Part shown: piece by piece, positions 63,263 to 64,000 of the stretch
How positions within the stretch are numbered: position 1 is the first letter of the stretch
Layout: each line of letters opens with the position of its first letter
Assembly (NCBI RefSeq): GCF_014836545.1
Contig: NZ_JACSQS010000008.1
Span: 41,616-105,615, forward strand
Reading direction: 5' to 3'
DNA from: Stenotrophomonas lacuserhaii
GTDB lineage: Bacteria; Pseudomonadota; Gammaproteobacteria; Xanthomonadales; Xanthomonadaceae
DNA length: 64,000 nt
Translations under genes and position numbers: made by a program
Notes under the pieces: generated by a model
The model's database searches: none
Told to the model about the DNA's origin: nothing
Seen by the model: the letters and a program-made list of their open reading frames with translations, nothing else

Positions 63263-64000
63263 TCAGCCTTGCTGGCCGAGGGCGCGCATCAGGCCGCGGG
63301 CTTTGGCGCGGGTTTCGTCCAGTTCCTTGTCCGGGTCTGAATCGACGACGATGCCGGCGCCGGTGCGGAAGCTGACTTCGTTGCCCGCTACTTCGGCAGT
63401 GCGGATCAGGATGTTCAGGTCCAGGTCGCCGTCGCGGTTCAGCCAGCCGAAGGCGCCGGTGTAGGCGCCGCGCGGAACCTGTTCCAGTTCGCTGATGATC
63501 TGCATGCAGCGCACTTTCGGGCAGCCGGTGATGGTGCCGCCGGGGAACGTCGCGGCAATCACCTGCCCCGGGGTGACGTCATCGCGCAGGGTGCCGCTGA
63601 CATTGCTCACGATGTGGTGCACGTGGGCATAGCTTTCCACGGTCATCAGTTCGTCCACCACCACGCTGCCGGGCGTGCAGATGCGGCCCAGGTCGTTGCG
63701 CTCCAGGTCGATCAGCATCACGTGTTCGGCGCGTTCCTTCGGGTGGCCGACCAGCTCCTGGATGCGCGCGGCATCGTCGTCGCCATCAAAGCGCGGCCTT
63801 GTGCCGGCAATCGGACGGGTCTGCGCGTGGCCGCCATGCACCGACACCAGCCGTTCCGGTGATGAGCTCACCACGTGGCGGCCGTGGCCGGTGAACAGGC
63901 CGGCGAACGGTGCCGGGTTGGCGCGACGCAGCTGGGCATACAGGGCCTGCGGGCTCACCGCATCGGCAAAGTGCGCGCACCAGCGGCGCGACAGGTTCAC
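63263..64000 (-). CDS. pabB: Aminodeoxychorismate synthase component I (partial)
   Basis: Makes 4-amino-4-deoxychorismate for folate. Only the C-terminal 245 residues lie in the window; the gene runs past 64000. The window begins at VNLSRRW, an internal motif of the chorismate-binding domain. Visible signatures: PIAGTRPR, DLERNDLGR, VSNVSGTL and GGTITGCPK. PabB is preferred over TrpE because of the mltG-tmk neighbourhood. The apparent GTG at the edge is not the real start. Confidence 0.88.
   Translation of the reverse strand: MNLSRRWCAHFADAVSPQALYAQLRRANPAPFAGLFTGHGRHVVSSSPERLVSVHGGHAQTRPIAGTRPRFDGDDDAARIQELVGHPKERAEHVMLIDLERNDLGRICTPGSVVVDELMTVESYAHVHHIVSNVSGTLRDDVTPGQVIAATFPGGTITGCPKVRCMQIISELEQVPRGAYTGAFGWLNRDGDLDLNILIRTAEVAGNEVSFRTGAGIVVDSDPDKELDETRAKARGLMRALGQQG

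Overview
The window is high-GC gamma-proteobacterial chromosome and most probably comes from Stenotrophomonas (S. maltophilia complex, family Xanthomonadaceae). Three things point there. Gene order is typical of the family: otsB-GH15-otsA, pgeF-rluD/bamD, sucCD beside pilSR, pilTU beside yggS-proC, and pabB-mltG-tmk-holB-pilZ. Divergent LysR-type regulators are abundant. Short palindromic GTAG repeats resembling the described SMAG (REP-like) elements are scattered between genes. No prophage, insertion sequence, CRISPR array or rRNA was seen; one tRNA (Val, CAC) is present. Both window edges cut through continuous chromosome, and pabB is truncated at the right edge.

Layout. 1-4.1 kb: trehalose operon (otsB, a GH15 glycosidase, otsA). 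4.1-6.9 kb: pgeF and rluD, divergent from the outer-membrane assembly lipoprotein bamD. 6.9-8.9 kb: two unusual genes, one with features of a NEL-type E3 ubiquitin ligase. 9-12.8 kb: nadE, sucD, sucC. 13-16.2 kb: the PilS/PilR two-component system. 16.2-19.5 kb: cupin and LysR pair, aldo/keto reductase, exported protein. 19.6-23.5 kb: pilU, pilT, yggS, proC. 23.5-27 kb: LysR with atypical SDR, and SoxR with an MFS exporter around a soxbox-like palindrome. 27-30.2 kb: a two-gene envelope operon (DUF4105 membrane protein, lipoprotein hydrolase). 30-35.2 kb: GFA protein, PepSY protein with a small membrane partner, and three related SAM methyltransferases.

35-42.8 kb is a mosaic of LysR regulators, SDR, alpha/beta hydrolases, a VOC protein, YbjQ, a decayed hydrolase and a frameshifted LysR. 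42.9-47.8 kb holds four consecutive exported proteins, including a trypsin-like protease and a DUF5694 protein. 47.8-53.7 kb holds SDR/AraC, several hypotheticals, an antitoxin-like Xre gene overlapping an unknown partner, and a short BLUF photoreceptor. 53.8-59.7 kb is a seven-gene operon (hydrolase, MFS, cyclophilin-like lipoprotein, two cupins, CMD protein, ABM monooxygenase) divergent from a LysR gene; it looks like an inducible small-molecule detoxification unit. 59.8-64 kb: tRNA-Val, pilZ, holB, tmk, mltG, repeats and partial pabB.

Type IV pili are a recurring theme: PilS/PilR control pilin transcription, PilT/PilU power retraction, and the PilZ protein belongs to the pilus-assembly type. 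The most unusual observations are the NEL-like gene, SMAG-type repeats that supply the stop codons of at least five genes, a duplicated methyltransferase pair with a conserved promoter and a palindrome covering one ribosome binding site, and a set of strong palindromes before an alpha/beta hydrolase.
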